A stretch of 64,000 bases of DNA, from the NCBI RefSeq assembly GCF_002904295.1, contig NZ_PPHG01000081.1, forward strand, positions 1 through 64,000, read 5' to 3'. A program made the translations under genes and the position numbers. This document shows positions 43,671 through 52,051 of this stretch, piece after piece (the stretch's first letter is position 1; the number at the start of each line of letters is the position of its first letter). The notes below the pieces were generated by a model. The model saw only the letters and a program-made list of their open reading frames with translations. It was not told where the DNA came from and made no database searches. The DNA comes from Amycolatopsis sp. CA-128772 (lineage in GTDB: Bacteria > Actinomycetota > Actinomycetes > Mycobacteriales > Pseudonocardiaceae).

Positions 43671-43911
43671 AGGCGTCCTCTCCGGCGTCCCCCCAGCGGA
43701 ACGTACCTCTCCAGCATCACGATCGTGCCGCCCGGGATGTACCACCGATCGGCGAAGATAACCGTTTCCGCAGGTACCGAGGGTGACGACGGCGCGAGTC
43801 CGCGGTACAGGCGCTCGTCCACCACGCCTTCCTAGGCTGTGCCGTGTCCGGTGGTGGCGAGGGGTTCGAGGAGCAGCCGTCGCGTGGGGTACGACGGCTG
43901 CACCCGGACCT

Positions 43912-44640
43912 TCAGACGCCGAAGCGCTTCAGCAGCGCGCGCACCGCGGGCGGGTCTTCGACGTGGGCGTTGTGCCCGAGGCCGGCGAGCGTGACGGCGT
44001 CGGGGTCGAGCGCCCGCAGCTGCTCCGGACGGCTCATCGGGTCGTTCTCGCCCGCGGCGAGCACGACCGGGCAGTGCGCCCCGGCGAGCAGCGCCGGCAT
44101 GTCCGGCGCGCCGAGGCCGAACGCGGCCGGATCCATCGCGAGGCGCCAACCTCCCTCGGTCTCGCGGAGCCCGGCCGGGTCGGTCGGCGCGATCCCGAGC
44201 AGCCCGGACACCTTCAGGTAGGCCTGATCGGCGTCTTCCTGCGTCGCGAACACCCGCGGTGGCCGGGCCGCGAACGACGCCGCGCGGTTCAGGTCGTCCT
44301 GGCTCCACTCGACCTTCACCCCGACGGCCAGCACGCCGGCGACCTCGACGCCGTAGCGGCCGGACGCCAGTTCCAGGGCGAGTACCCCGCCGAGTGAGTG
44401 CCCGGCGACGATCAGCGGCCCGCCGTCCGGCAGCGCGCGGGCGACCGCCTCGGCGAGCGTCGCGAAGCTGTAGTGCGGCAGCGGGGCGGACGGGCCGTGA
44501 CCGGGCAGGTCGGGCACCAGGACGCGCCGGTCGAGCAGGACGGCGAAATGGTTCCAGACGGCGCCGGTCGCGCCGAGTCCGTGCAGGAGGAGGACGGCCG
44601 GTTCGCCCTTGCCGCCGGTGCGCATGTTGAGCGTGTCCAT
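43912..44640 (-). CDS. Alpha/beta hydrolase
   Basis: A 242-residue alpha/beta-fold hydrolase. The oxyanion region is LLLHGLGATGAVW, the nucleophile elbow GHSLGGVLAL (Ser), the acid is Asp in AAGENDPM and the His is in GLGHNAHVEDP. Cytosolic, substrate unknown. ATG 44640 has a GGGAGG site upstream. It is divergent from the cytochrome P450 gene (47 bp between starts). Confidence 0.9.
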   Translation of the reverse strand: MDTLNMRTGGKGEPAVLLLHGLGATGAVWNHFAVLLDRRVLVPDLPGHGPSAPLPHYSFATLAEAVARALPDGGPLIVAGHSLGGVLALELASGRYGVEVAGVLAVGVKVEWSQDDLNRAASFAARPPRVFATQEDADQAYLKVSGLLGIAPTDPAGLRETEGGWRLAMDPAAFGLGAPDMPALLAGAHCPVVLAAGENDPMSRPEQLRALDPDAVTLAGLGHNAHVEDPPAVRALLKRFGV

Positions 44641-44687
44641 CCGCGCAGCCTCCCAAACTGTCGGTGGGCGCGGCTAGTGTCGGGCCC

Positions 44688-45941
44688 GTGACGATCACCG
44701 ATCCGGACACCTACGTGCGAGGCGTCCCGTACGAGGAGCTGGCGCGGCTGCGGCGCGCCGGCCCGGTGGTGCGCGTCGACGACTTCTGGGCCGTGCTCGG
44801 GCACGCCGAGGTGCGGCGGGTGCTGCGCGACCCGGGCGTGTTCTCCTCGCAGCTCGGCGGGACGCAGATCCGCGACGCGGCGGACCTCGCCTACGTGCGC
44901 CGGATGATGCTGAACATGGACCCGCCGGAGCACGGGCGGCTGCGCGGGCTGCTCACAAAGGCGTTCACCCCGCGCGCGATCGCGAAGCTGACATCGCAGA
45001 TCGAGAGCTGGGCGCGGGAGCTCGTTCTCGCCGTCGCCGAGCGCGGGGAGTGCGACTTCGCGCAGGTGGCCGCCGACCTGCCGCTGCGCACCCTGGCCGG
45101 GGTGTTCGGCGTGCCGGAACAGGACCGGCGGCTGATGTACGACTGGAGCAACCGCGTGATCGGGTACCAGGATCCCGAATACGCGGTGAGCTCGACGGTG
45201 GCCGTTGCCGAGGTGAGCGAGCTGGCGCGGGCCGCGCTCGCCGTGCGCCCGTCGCCGGGGCCGGACGGGTCGATGCCGGACCCGCGCACGCGTGCGGGCA
45301 TGCCGGACCTCTACGCGTACGCGAACGCTTTGGGCGAGTACAAACGAGAGCATCCGGGCGACGACGTGATGAGCAACCTCATGCAGCACGTCGGCGACGA
45401 CGGCGGGCGCGTCTCGCTGGCCGAGTTCGAGAACCTGTTCTGGCTGTTCTCCGTGGCGGGCAACGAAACCCTGCGCAACGGCCTGCCGGGCGGGCTGCTC
45501 GCGCTGCTCTCCCACCCCGCGGAACACCGCCGGCTGCCGGCCGACCGGTCGCTGCTGCCCTCGGCGGTCGAGGAGATGTTGCGGTGGTGGACGCCGGTCA
45601 TGCACTTCCGGCGCACCGCGACATCCGACGTCCGGCTGTCCGATGTGGACATCGCCGCCGGGGACAAGGTGGTGGTCTGGTTCTCCTCGGCCAACCGGGA
45701 TCCGTCGGTGTTCCGCGAGCCGGACACCTTCGACATCGGCCGCACGCCGAACGACCACCTGACCTTCGGCCACGGCCCGCACTTCTGCCTCGGCGCGCAC
45801 CTGGCCCGCGTACAGCTGCGGGCGATGTTCGACGCGGTGCTCGACCAGCTCGGCGTCGTGGAACTCGCCGGCGAGCCGGTGCGGCTGCGGTCGAACTTCC
45901 AGAACGGCCTGAAGTCGCTGCCGATCCGGTGGGCCGGCTGA
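44688..45941 (+). CDS. Cytochrome P450
   Basis: A 417-residue soluble heme monooxygenase. The I-helix is LFSVAGNETLRN, the ExxR is EEMLR, and the heme loop FGHGPHFCLGAHLAR carries the cysteine ligand. The ordering and MNMDPPEH-type segment (LNMDPPEHGRLR) fit bacterial class I P450s that need separate ferredoxin and reductase; none is in the window. GTG 44688 is seven bases after TAGTGT, suggesting leaderless translation. It is coupled to the LysR gene through a TGATG overlap. Confidence 0.93.
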   Translation: MTITDPDTYVRGVPYEELARLRRAGPVVRVDDFWAVLGHAEVRRVLRDPGVFSSQLGGTQIRDAADLAYVRRMMLNMDPPEHGRLRGLLTKAFTPRAIAKLTSQIESWARELVLAVAERGECDFAQVAADLPLRTLAGVFGVPEQDRRLMYDWSNRVIGYQDPEYAVSSTVAVAEVSELARAALAVRPSPGPDGSMPDPRTRAGMPDLYAYANALGEYKREHPGDDVMSNLMQHVGDDGGRVSLAEFENLFWLFSVAGNETLRNGLPGGLLALLSHPAEHRRLPADRSLLPSAVEEMLRWWTPVMHFRRTATSDVRLSDVDIAAGDKVVVWFSSANRDPSVFREPDTFDIGRTPNDHLTFGHGPHFCLGAHLARVQLRAMFDAVLDQLGVVELAGEPVRLRSNFQNGLKSLPIRWAG

Positions 45942-46846
45942 TGGAACTGCGCGAGCTGCGGGCCTTCGTCGCGGTCGTCGAAGCCGGCGCGATGTCGAAG
46001 GCGGCGCGGCAGCTGCACGTCAGCCAGCCGGCGCTGTCGCAGACGATCACCGCGCTGGAACGGCGGCTCGGCGTCCCGCTGCTGGTCCGCACGAGCACCG
46101 GCGTCCGGGTCACCGACGCCGGGACGACCCTGCTCGGCGAGGCCCGCGCCGTGCTGGCCCGCCACGACCAGGCGCTCGCGGCCATGGCCCGGCACACGAC
46201 GACCGGCGGCGGCGTGCTGCGCGTCGGCGTGCCCCTGGAGCTGCCGCCGGACCTGCTGCCGTCGGCGCTCGCGCGGCTTTCGGCGGCGTTCCCGGACACG
46301 CGGGTGCAGGCGCGGCACCTGTCGTCGGTGGCCCAGGTGGCCGCGCTGCGGGCGGACGAGCTGGACGTCGGGCTGGTCCGGGAACGCCCGCCCGGCCCGG
46401 ACCTCGACGCGGCGCTCGTGGTGACCGAGGACGTGGGTGTCCTGCTGGCCGCGGACCTGGCGGAGAAGCTCGGCTCGCCGGTCCGGCTGGAGGACCTGGC
46501 CGGGCTGGAGTGGTTCGCCTTCCCCCGCGCGGGCAGCCCGGCGTGGTACGACGAGCTGGCGGCGATCCTGCGCAGCCACGGCCTCGACGTCGGCCCGGAG
46601 GTCCCGGAGGAGCAGCGGCTGATCGTCGAGCTCAAGATCCCGGCGGTCAACGCCGGCGGGGCGTACGCGTTCGCCCCGCCGGAGTGGCCGTACCCGCTGC
46701 CGGACACCGTGCGGTGGGTGCCGCTGGCCGGGAACCCGATCATCCGGCGGACGTGGGCGGTCTGGCTCGCCGCGTCCCACCGGCGTGACCTCGCGGAGTT
46801 CGTCGCGGCCCTGGAAGACCATCGGCGGAACGGATCGGGGGTATAA
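45941..46846 (+). CDS. LysR family transcriptional regulator
   Basis: A 301-residue LysR-type regulator: helix-turn-helix MELRELRAFVAVVEAGAMSK, AARQLHVSQPALSQTITALE and a typical effector domain. Its ATG overlaps the P450 stop (TGATG), so it is translated as part of the P450 operon. This is unusual, as LysR genes normally diverge from their targets. Confidence 0.92.
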   Translation: MELRELRAFVAVVEAGAMSKAARQLHVSQPALSQTITALERRLGVPLLVRTSTGVRVTDAGTTLLGEARAVLARHDQALAAMARHTTTGGGVLRVGVPLELPPDLLPSALARLSAAFPDTRVQARHLSSVAQVAALRADELDVGLVRERPPGPDLDAALVVTEDVGVLLAADLAEKLGSPVRLEDLAGLEWFAFPRAGSPAWYDELAAILRSHGLDVGPEVPEEQRLIVELKIPAVNAGGAYAFAPPEWPYPLPDTVRWVPLAGNPIIRRTWAVWLAASHRRDLAEFVAALEDHRRNGSGV

Positions 46847-46937
46847 GGAAGGCCGAACCCGGTTCCGGAAGCCCGTTCCGGTGCGCGCGCTTGAACCCTA
46901 CGACCGGGAAACACCCGGGTGCGAAGGAGTTCGAGCG

Positions 46938-47684
46938 ATGAGTGCAGAACTGTCCGGGTCGACGGCGCTGGTCACCGGCGGGACGAGCGGCATCGGCCGC
47001 GCGACGGCGGTGGCGCTGGCCGGGCGGGGCGCCCACGTGGTGCTGTCCGGCCGGGACGCCGCGCGCGGCACCGAGGTCGTCGAGATGATCCGCGCGGCGG
47101 GCGGCAAGGCCGACTTCGTGGCGGCGGACCTGACCGACGCGGCGTCGGCGCGCGCCCTCGCGGACCGCGCGCGTGAGGTGGGCGGCCCGATCGACGTGCT
47201 GGTCAACAACGCGGGCATCTTCCCGACCGGCCCCACCGCGGACTTCCCGGAGGCGGACTTCGACGCGGTGTTCGCGACGAACGTGAAGGTCCCCTTCTAC
47301 CTCGTCGCCGCCCTCGGACCGGAGATGGCGGCCCGCGGCCACGGCGCGATCGTCAACGTGTCGACGATGGTCGCCCTGCGCGGCATGACGGGCATGGCGG
47401 TCTACGGCTCGTCGAAGGCGGCGGTGGAGCTGATGACGAAGGCGTGGGCGGCGGAGTTCGGCCCCGCGGGAGTCCGCGTCAACGCGGTCAGCCCGGGCCC
47501 GACCCGCACAGAGGGAACGGCAGCCTTCGGCGACGGCCTGGACGACCTGGCGGCCGCAGGCCCGGCCGGCCGCGTGGCCGCCCCGGAGGAAATCGCGGCG
47601 GCGATCACGTTCCTGGTAACGGACGCAGCCAGCTTCGTCCAGGGAGCGGTCCTCCCGGTGGACGGCGGCCGCGCGGCGGTGTGA
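46938..47684 (+). CDS. SDR family oxidoreductase
   Basis: A 248-residue classical short-chain dehydrogenase. Cofactor motif TGGTSGIGRAT, NNAG at about residue 90, catalytic Ser in NVSTMVALRG and the YGSSK (YxxxK) pair, then the NAVSPGPTRTEG loop. The Arg in SGRD after the second strand suggests NADPH preference. AAGGAG at 46924 precedes ATG 46938. It may be co-regulated with the P450-LysR pair 91 bp upstream. Confidence 0.92.
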   Translation: MSAELSGSTALVTGGTSGIGRATAVALAGRGAHVVLSGRDAARGTEVVEMIRAAGGKADFVAADLTDAASARALADRAREVGGPIDVLVNNAGIFPTGPTADFPEADFDAVFATNVKVPFYLVAALGPEMAARGHGAIVNVSTMVALRGMTGMAVYGSSKAAVELMTKAWAAEFGPAGVRVNAVSPGPTRTEGTAAFGDGLDDLAAAGPAGRVAAPEEIAAAITFLVTDAASFVQGAVLPVDGGRAAV

Positions 47685-47696
47685 GCGTCGCGCGGA

Positions 47697-47725
47697 ACGG
47701 CGTCACCTCAAGAAGGTGACGCCGT
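47697..47725. terminator. Bidirectional hairpin overlapping nitrilase stop
   Basis: A 12-bp perfect stem (47697-47708 with 47714-47725), loop CAAGA. It lies between the convergent SDR and nitrilase genes; the nitrilase stop codon (47703-47705) is within the stem, so its last codons form part of the structure. Confidence 0.75.
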
Positions 47726-48515
47726 CCCGCGGCCGCTCGTCCACCGTCAACGAAAACACGTCCGGCCGTGCGTAATGTCCCGACACGTCCAGGCTCTTCC
47801 GCGCCGCCACGATCTCGTCCAGGTCGATCTCCGCCGTGATCAGCCCTTCGCCGTCGAGGAGAGGGCCGGCCACCACGTCGCCCGTCGGGCCCACGATCAT
47901 GCTGCCGCCGCGGAACCGGTCGTCGCCTCCGGCCTCGTACGGGCACGCCGAGATCACGAAACAGCGGCCTTCGTCCGCGATGTGGCGCATCGATGCCTGC
48001 CAGACCTCGCGGTCGTCCGCCGTCGGGGCGCACCAGAGCTGCACGCCCTTCGCGTACATCGCCGCGCGCAGCAGGGGCATGTGGTTCTCCCAGCAGATCG
48101 CCGCGCCCGCCAGGCCCGCCGCCGTCGGGATCGCCGGCAGCGTCGAACCGTCGCCGCGGCCCCAGAACACGCGCTCGCGCGCCGTCGGGACCAGCTTGCG
48201 GTGCTTGCCCACCAGGCCGAGGTCCGGGTCGAGGAACACCACCGTGCTGTACAGCGTCGAGCCGTCGCGCTCGATCACGCCCACCACCAGTGTCGCGCCG
48301 GTCCGGGACGCCAGGGCGGCCAGCGCCGCCGTCTCCGGGCCCGGCACCGGCACGGCCGCGTGGAAGTACTCGACGAACGGCGTCCGGCCCGGGTAGCCGC
48401 CGAGCACCGCCTCCGGCAGCACCACCACGGCGCTGCCCCGGATCTCGTCCTCGAACGCCAGGATCCGCTCGAGCGGCACACCCGTCGCGAGCTGCAGCGC
48501 GGCGACGGCGGTCAT
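47703..48515 (-). CDS. Carbon-nitrogen hydrolase (nitrilase-like)
   Basis: A 270-residue nitrilase-superfamily enzyme. The catalytic triad is Glu in VVLPEAVLGGYPG, Lys in GKHRKLVP and Cys in AAICWENHMP. The GGYPG and CWENHMP text resembles true nitrilases/cyanide hydratases more than amidases, although the protein is short (nitrilases are usually 300-350). Likely an organonitrile or amide hydrolase. Its ATG overlaps the upstream DUF1295 stop by 4 bp. Confidence 0.9.
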   Translation of the reverse strand: MTAVAALQLATGVPLERILAFEDEIRGSAVVVLPEAVLGGYPGRTPFVEYFHAAVPVPGPETAALAALASRTGATLVVGVIERDGSTLYSTVVFLDPDLGLVGKHRKLVPTARERVFWGRGDGSTLPAIPTAAGLAGAAICWENHMPLLRAAMYAKGVQLWCAPTADDREVWQASMRHIADEGRCFVISACPYEAGGDDRFRGGSMIVGPTGDVVAGPLLDGEGLITAEIDLDEIVAARKSLDVSGHYARPDVFSLTVDERPRDGVTFLR

Positions 48516-49291
48516 CCGCGGACCGGCCACGGGACCACCGCCGACGTCCGCCGCTGGTAGTCCGCGTACTCCGGGTACCGGGACTTCGTGATGCTCTCGG
48601 TGAACCGCGTCGAGCCGACGAACAGGAGCGTGAGCAGGACCGCGCCCACGACCGTCCACTGCAGACCGCCGGCCACCACGCCGAACGCGGCGACCGCCCA
48701 CCACTGCGCCTGCTCGAAGAAGAAGTTCGGGTGCCGCGAATAGCGGAACAGCCCGGTCTGCAGGAACCGCGACGCCGCCCGGCCCGCGTGCTTCTCGCGG
48801 TGGAACGCCCACTGCTGCTGGTCGGCGACCGTCTCGCCGGCGAGGAAGGCCGCGAAGATCAGCGCGACGACGACGTCCGCGACCCCGAAGCCGCCGGGGT
48901 GCTCCAGCGCGGTCAGCGCCGGGAGCGTGATCAGCAGCAGGATCACGTTCTGGTACAGCGAGATGAAGAAGAAGTTGAACAGCTGGAACTGCCACGGCGC
49001 CATCCGCGCGCGCAGCACGGCCCACCGGTAGTCCTCGCCGCCGGGCGCGTAACCACCCTTCCGGGCGAAGTTGAAGGTCAGCCGGACGCCCCACAACGCG
49101 ACCAGCGCGAACAGCACGTCGAGCCGCGCGTCGGCGAACCCGGCGAACCCGGCGAAGATCCCCACGTAGGCCACGGGGACGATCGACCAGATCCGGTCCA
49201 CCCAGGAGTACTCCCTGGTCAGCACGGACACCAGCCAGGTGCCGAGAGTCACCCCGGCGAAGACGTACAGGCAGACCCGCAGCGCGTCCAT
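48512..49291 (-). CDS. DUF1295 membrane protein (steroid reductase-like)
   Basis: A 259-residue integral membrane protein with about six segments. The C-terminal block FRYSRHPNFFFEQAQWW and SITKSRYPEYADYQRRTS is the hallmark of the DUF1295/steroid 5-alpha-reductase-like superfamily, which includes NADPH-binding reductases and isoprenylcysteine methyltransferase relatives. It overlaps the nitrilase gene by 4 bp (ATGA), so the two form an operon; a shared role is not obvious. Confidence 0.9.
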   Translation of the reverse strand: MDALRVCLYVFAGVTLGTWLVSVLTREYSWVDRIWSIVPVAYVGIFAGFAGFADARLDVLFALVALWGVRLTFNFARKGGYAPGGEDYRWAVLRARMAPWQFQLFNFFFISLYQNVILLLITLPALTALEHPGGFGVADVVVALIFAAFLAGETVADQQQWAFHREKHAGRAASRFLQTGLFRYSRHPNFFFEQAQWWAVAAFGVVAGGLQWTVVGAVLLTLLFVGSTRFTESITKSRYPEYADYQRRTSAVVPWPVRG

Positions 49292-49321
49292 GCCCTCACT
49301 CTAGGACCTAGGATCGGTGCT

Positions 49322-50251
49322 GTGCCGCATTCCTTCCTCAGTCACCTCGAGTGCTCGCGAACCGGCGAACGCGTGGCCGCCGACGCCGTCCAGGGGTTGT
49401 CCCCGGCGGGCGCGCCGCTGCTCGCGCGGTACGACCTCGGCGGCGTCCGCGAAGCCGTGACGCCGAAGGAGATCGCCGGCCGGGAGCCGACGCTGTGGCG
49501 GTACCACGAGGTGCTCCCGGTGCGCTCGCCCGAGCACGTCGTCAACCTCGGCGAAGGCATGACGCCGTTGCTGCGCCTGCCGCGCTACGGCCGCGGCGTC
49601 CGCGGGATCGCGATGCCGACGAACGGCAACGCGGGCGCGGCCGGGCAAGCTCGTAGCTTCGGCGGTGAAGCGGCGTGAAGGCGTCCAGGACGTCTCGACG
49701 CTGAAGGAGCCGTACCGCATCGAGGGCAACAAGACGATGGGGTACGAGATCGCCGAGCAGTTCGGCTGGCGGCTGCCGGACGTCATCCTCTACCCGACCG
49801 GTGGCGGTGCCGGCATCATCGGGATCTACAAGGCACTGCTCGAAATGCGCGAACTGGGCTGGGTTTCCGGGCCCCTGCCGCAGCTGGTGGCGGTGCAGGC
49901 GGCCGGCGGCTGCGCGCCGATCGTTACGGCGTTCGTGCGCGGGGCGCGGGAAAGCGAGCCGTTCCCGGACGCGCGGACGGTCGCCTTCGGCATCACCGTG
50001 CCCAAGGCGCTGGGCGATTTCCTCGTGCTCGACGCCGTGTACGCGACCGGCGGCACCGCGGTCGCCGTCACCGACGAGGAACTGCTTGCGGCGCAAAGGG
50101 AACTGACCGAGCGCGGAGGCACCTTCGCGAGTCCGGGTGGCTCGAGGGCGACGAAGACGTCGTCGTGCTCAACACCGGCGCCGACATCAAGTACCCGGAG
50201 ACAGTGCCCCTCGACGTCCCGCTGCTCGCGAAGACCGACGCGATTCCCTAG
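49322..50251 (+). pseudogene. Threonine synthase-like gene with three deletions
   Basis: From GTG 49322 the frame gives the N terminus SFLSHLECSRTGERV through VNLGEGMTPLLRLPRYGRG, then jumps to VRGIAMPTNGNAGAA. The segment KDEGLNPTGTFKARG with the PLP lysine is missing. The frame then breaks. GKLVASAV...GVQDVSTLKEPYRIEG, LPDVILYPTGGGAGIIGIY and the rest continue in a second frame. After ELTERGGTFA the end SGWLEGDEDVVVLNTGADIK and YPETVPLDVPLLAKTDAIP, stop TAG 50249-50251, lies in a third frame. About 150 residues are absent, so no active enzyme can be made. It is convergent with arsC, overlapping by 4 bp. Confidence 0.92.
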
Positions 50252-50601
50252 AGGACCGACCGCACGGTTTCGGGATCGCGGGCGACGACCGCCGTGCCGT
50301 CGTCGGCCGTGATGATCGGGCGCTGGATCAACTTCGGGTGCTCGGCCAGCGCGTCGATCCAGCGGGACCGGTCGTCCGGCGTGCGGCCCCACGTCTTGAG
50401 GCCGAGGTCCTTCGCGACCGGCTCGGCGGTGCGCGCGATGTCCCACGGCTCGAGGCCGAGGCGCTTCAGCACGGCTTCGAGCTCCGCCGCCGTCGGCGGG
50501 TCCTCGAGGTAGCGGCGGACGGTGTACTCCGCGCCCGCTTCGTCCAGCATCGACACCGCGGACCGGCACTTCGAGCACGCCGGGTTGATCCAGATCTCCA
50601 C
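50248..50601 (-). CDS. ArsC/Spx family arsenate reductase-like protein
   Basis: A 117-residue thioredoxin-fold protein of the ArsC (glutaredoxin-dependent) family. The catalytic Cys is in NPACSKCRSAV, and RRYLEDPPT and PIITADDGTAVVARDPETV follow the family pattern. Without an ars operon nearby the true substrate is uncertain. GTG 50601 is the only start before the active site. Confidence 0.88.
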   Translation of the reverse strand: MEIWINPACSKCRSAVSMLDEAGAEYTVRRYLEDPPTAAELEAVLKRLGLEPWDIARTAEPVAKDLGLKTWGRTPDDRSRWIDALAEHPKLIQRPIITADDGTAVVARDPETVRSVL

Positions 50602-50654
50602 GGCGGCAGCTTACCGCCCTGGTTTTGGAGCACGTGTTCTGTTACGGTCGCAGC

Positions 50655-51248
50655 ATGCCCCGACCCCGCATCCACGACCTCGACGCGCTGCTCGATGTCG
50701 CCGAGCGGCTCGTCGCCTCCTCGACGGACGTCACCGTGCGTGGCCTGGCGGCCGCAGCCGGCGTCCCGAACGGGACGATCTACCACGCTTTCGGGTCGTT
50801 GAACGCAGTGCTGGCTCGCGTCTGGCTGCGCGCCGCGACGGCGTTCCTCGACCTGCAGACGTCCCTCGTGGACCAGGCCGGGTCGCCGGTGGAGGCGGTC
50901 GTCGCGGCGGCCGACGCGCCCGCCGCGTTCGCCGCCGTCCGGCCCGACGGGGCACGGATGCTGCTGAAGGTGCGGGGCGACCGGCTGTTCGGGCCGGACC
51001 TGCCCGACGAGCTGGCCGACGCCCTGCACGCGGTGGACAAACGCTTGGTCGCGCTGCTCGTCCGGCTCGCCCGGCAGTTGTGGGACCGCGGTGACGGCCT
51101 GGCCGTCGAGGTGATCACGACGTGCGTCGTCGACCTGCCGACCGCGTTCTTCCGGCGTGACATCACCGATCCCCTGGTGCGGAAGAGGCTGGCCGCCGCC
51201 GTGCGGGCCGTGCTGACCGTGCCCCCTCGAGAAAAGGACCGACCGTGA
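50655..51248 (+). CDS. TetR family transcriptional regulator
   Basis: A 197-residue repressor. Helix-turn-helix LDALLDVAERLVASSTDVTV, RGLAAAAGVPNGTIYHAFG. ATG 50655 is preferred; an in-frame ATG at 50625 precedes the operator-like CACGTG palindrome. A perfect-core GAGCACGTGTTC lies at 50628-50639. The stop overlaps the GTG of the enoyl-CoA hydratase gene (4-bp overlap), so the two are translationally coupled. Confidence 0.88.
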   Translation: MPRPRIHDLDALLDVAERLVASSTDVTVRGLAAAAGVPNGTIYHAFGSLNAVLARVWLRAATAFLDLQTSLVDQAGSPVEAVVAAADAPAAFAAVRPDGARMLLKVRGDRLFGPDLPDELADALHAVDKRLVALLVRLARQLWDRGDGLAVEVITTCVVDLPTAFFRRDITDPLVRKRLAAAVRAVLTVPPREKDRP

Positions 51249-51865
51249 CCGTTTCCGTGCTTGACCTCGGCGACGACGAGAACCGGTTCTCGCCGGACTG
51301 GCTGCAGCGCGTCCATTCCTTTTTGGACGGTGTCGAAGGCGCGCTGGTGACCACCGGCGGCGGCAAGTTCTATTCGAACGGCCTCGACCTCGAATGGCTG
51401 ACCGCCCACGGCGACCAGGCTTCGACCTACGTCGCCGAGGTGCAGGAGCTGCTGGCGCGGGTGCTGACGTTGCCGGTCCCGACGGTCGCGGCGGTCAACG
51501 GCCACGCGTTCGGCGCGGGCGCGATGCTCGCGATGGCGCACGACTTCCGCGTGATGCGGGCGGATCGCGGGTACTTCTGCTTCCCGGAGGCGGACATCAA
51601 CATCCCGTTCACGCCGGGGATGGCGGCGTTGATCCAGGGGAAGCTGACGCCGTCGGCGGCGGTGGCGTCGATGACGACCGGACGGCGGTTCGGCGGGTCC
51701 GAGGCGCTGGAGATCGGGCTGGTGGACGAGACCGCGGCCGAGGGGGACGTGGTGAAGGTGGCCAGCGAACGGGTGCGGGCGTTGGCGGGCAAGGACCGCG
51801 GGACGCTGGGGGCGATCAAGGCGACGATGTTCGCGCCCGCGGTGGCGGCGCTGCGGGCGGGGTAG
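51245..51865 (+). CDS. Enoyl-CoA hydratase/isomerase family protein
   Basis: A 206-residue short crotonase-fold protein. FYSNGLDLEWL and VNGHAFGAGAMLAMAHDFR form the oxyanion/CoA region; a possible catalytic acid is Glu in CFPEADINIPF. It is shorter than the classic 260-residue hydratase, like plant peroxisomal-type ECI isomerases. The GTG overlaps the TetR stop. A hairpin terminator follows. Confidence 0.88.
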   Translation: MTVSVLDLGDDENRFSPDWLQRVHSFLDGVEGALVTTGGGKFYSNGLDLEWLTAHGDQASTYVAEVQELLARVLTLPVPTVAAVNGHAFGAGAMLAMAHDFRVMRADRGYFCFPEADINIPFTPGMAALIQGKLTPSAAVASMTTGRRFGGSEALEIGLVDETAAEGDVVKVASERVRALAGKDRGTLGAIKATMFAPAVAALRAG

Positions 51866-51871
51866 GCCTCC

Positions 51872-51900
51872 GGCCCCCGGTATCCAGCTTACCGGGGGCC
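51872..51900 (+). terminator. Hairpin terminator after enoyl-CoA hydratase gene
   Basis: An 11-bp perfect stem (51872-51882 with 51890-51900) with a seven-base loop, starting 6 bp after the stop codon. Confidence 0.85.
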
Positions 51901-52051
51901 ACCGACAGTTCCGGGTGCTGCCGCCGCGAGGTGCAGGCGACGGCCGGGCTGCCCGATGAGCGGCGGCGCCGGTCCCGCACTCGGCGAGGTGGCGGCGCAG
52001 CCGAACGGCCGGCCTACCCCGGGAGCGGCGGCGCAGACGAGCGGCGAGCCG

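Noticed and set aside
43577-43825. An 82-codon minus-strand frame covering the AfsR-like start
   Set aside because: It overlaps the start of the large regulator in another frame. The first 50 residues look mildly protein-like, but no site or homology supports it.
40455-43835. A 1126-codon plus-strand frame opposite the AfsR-like gene
   Set aside because: It mirrors a gene with unmistakable XRE, SARP, NB-ARC and TPR motifs. The antisense product has no recognisable domain.
38077-46846. Natural-product gene cluster
   Set aside because: An AfsR-like regulator, P450, methyltransferase and exporter are present, but there is no polyketide, peptide, terpene or RiPP core enzyme.
50248-50601. Arsenic resistance operon
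   Set aside because: The ArsC-like gene stands alone, without an arsR, arsB/acr3 or arsA.
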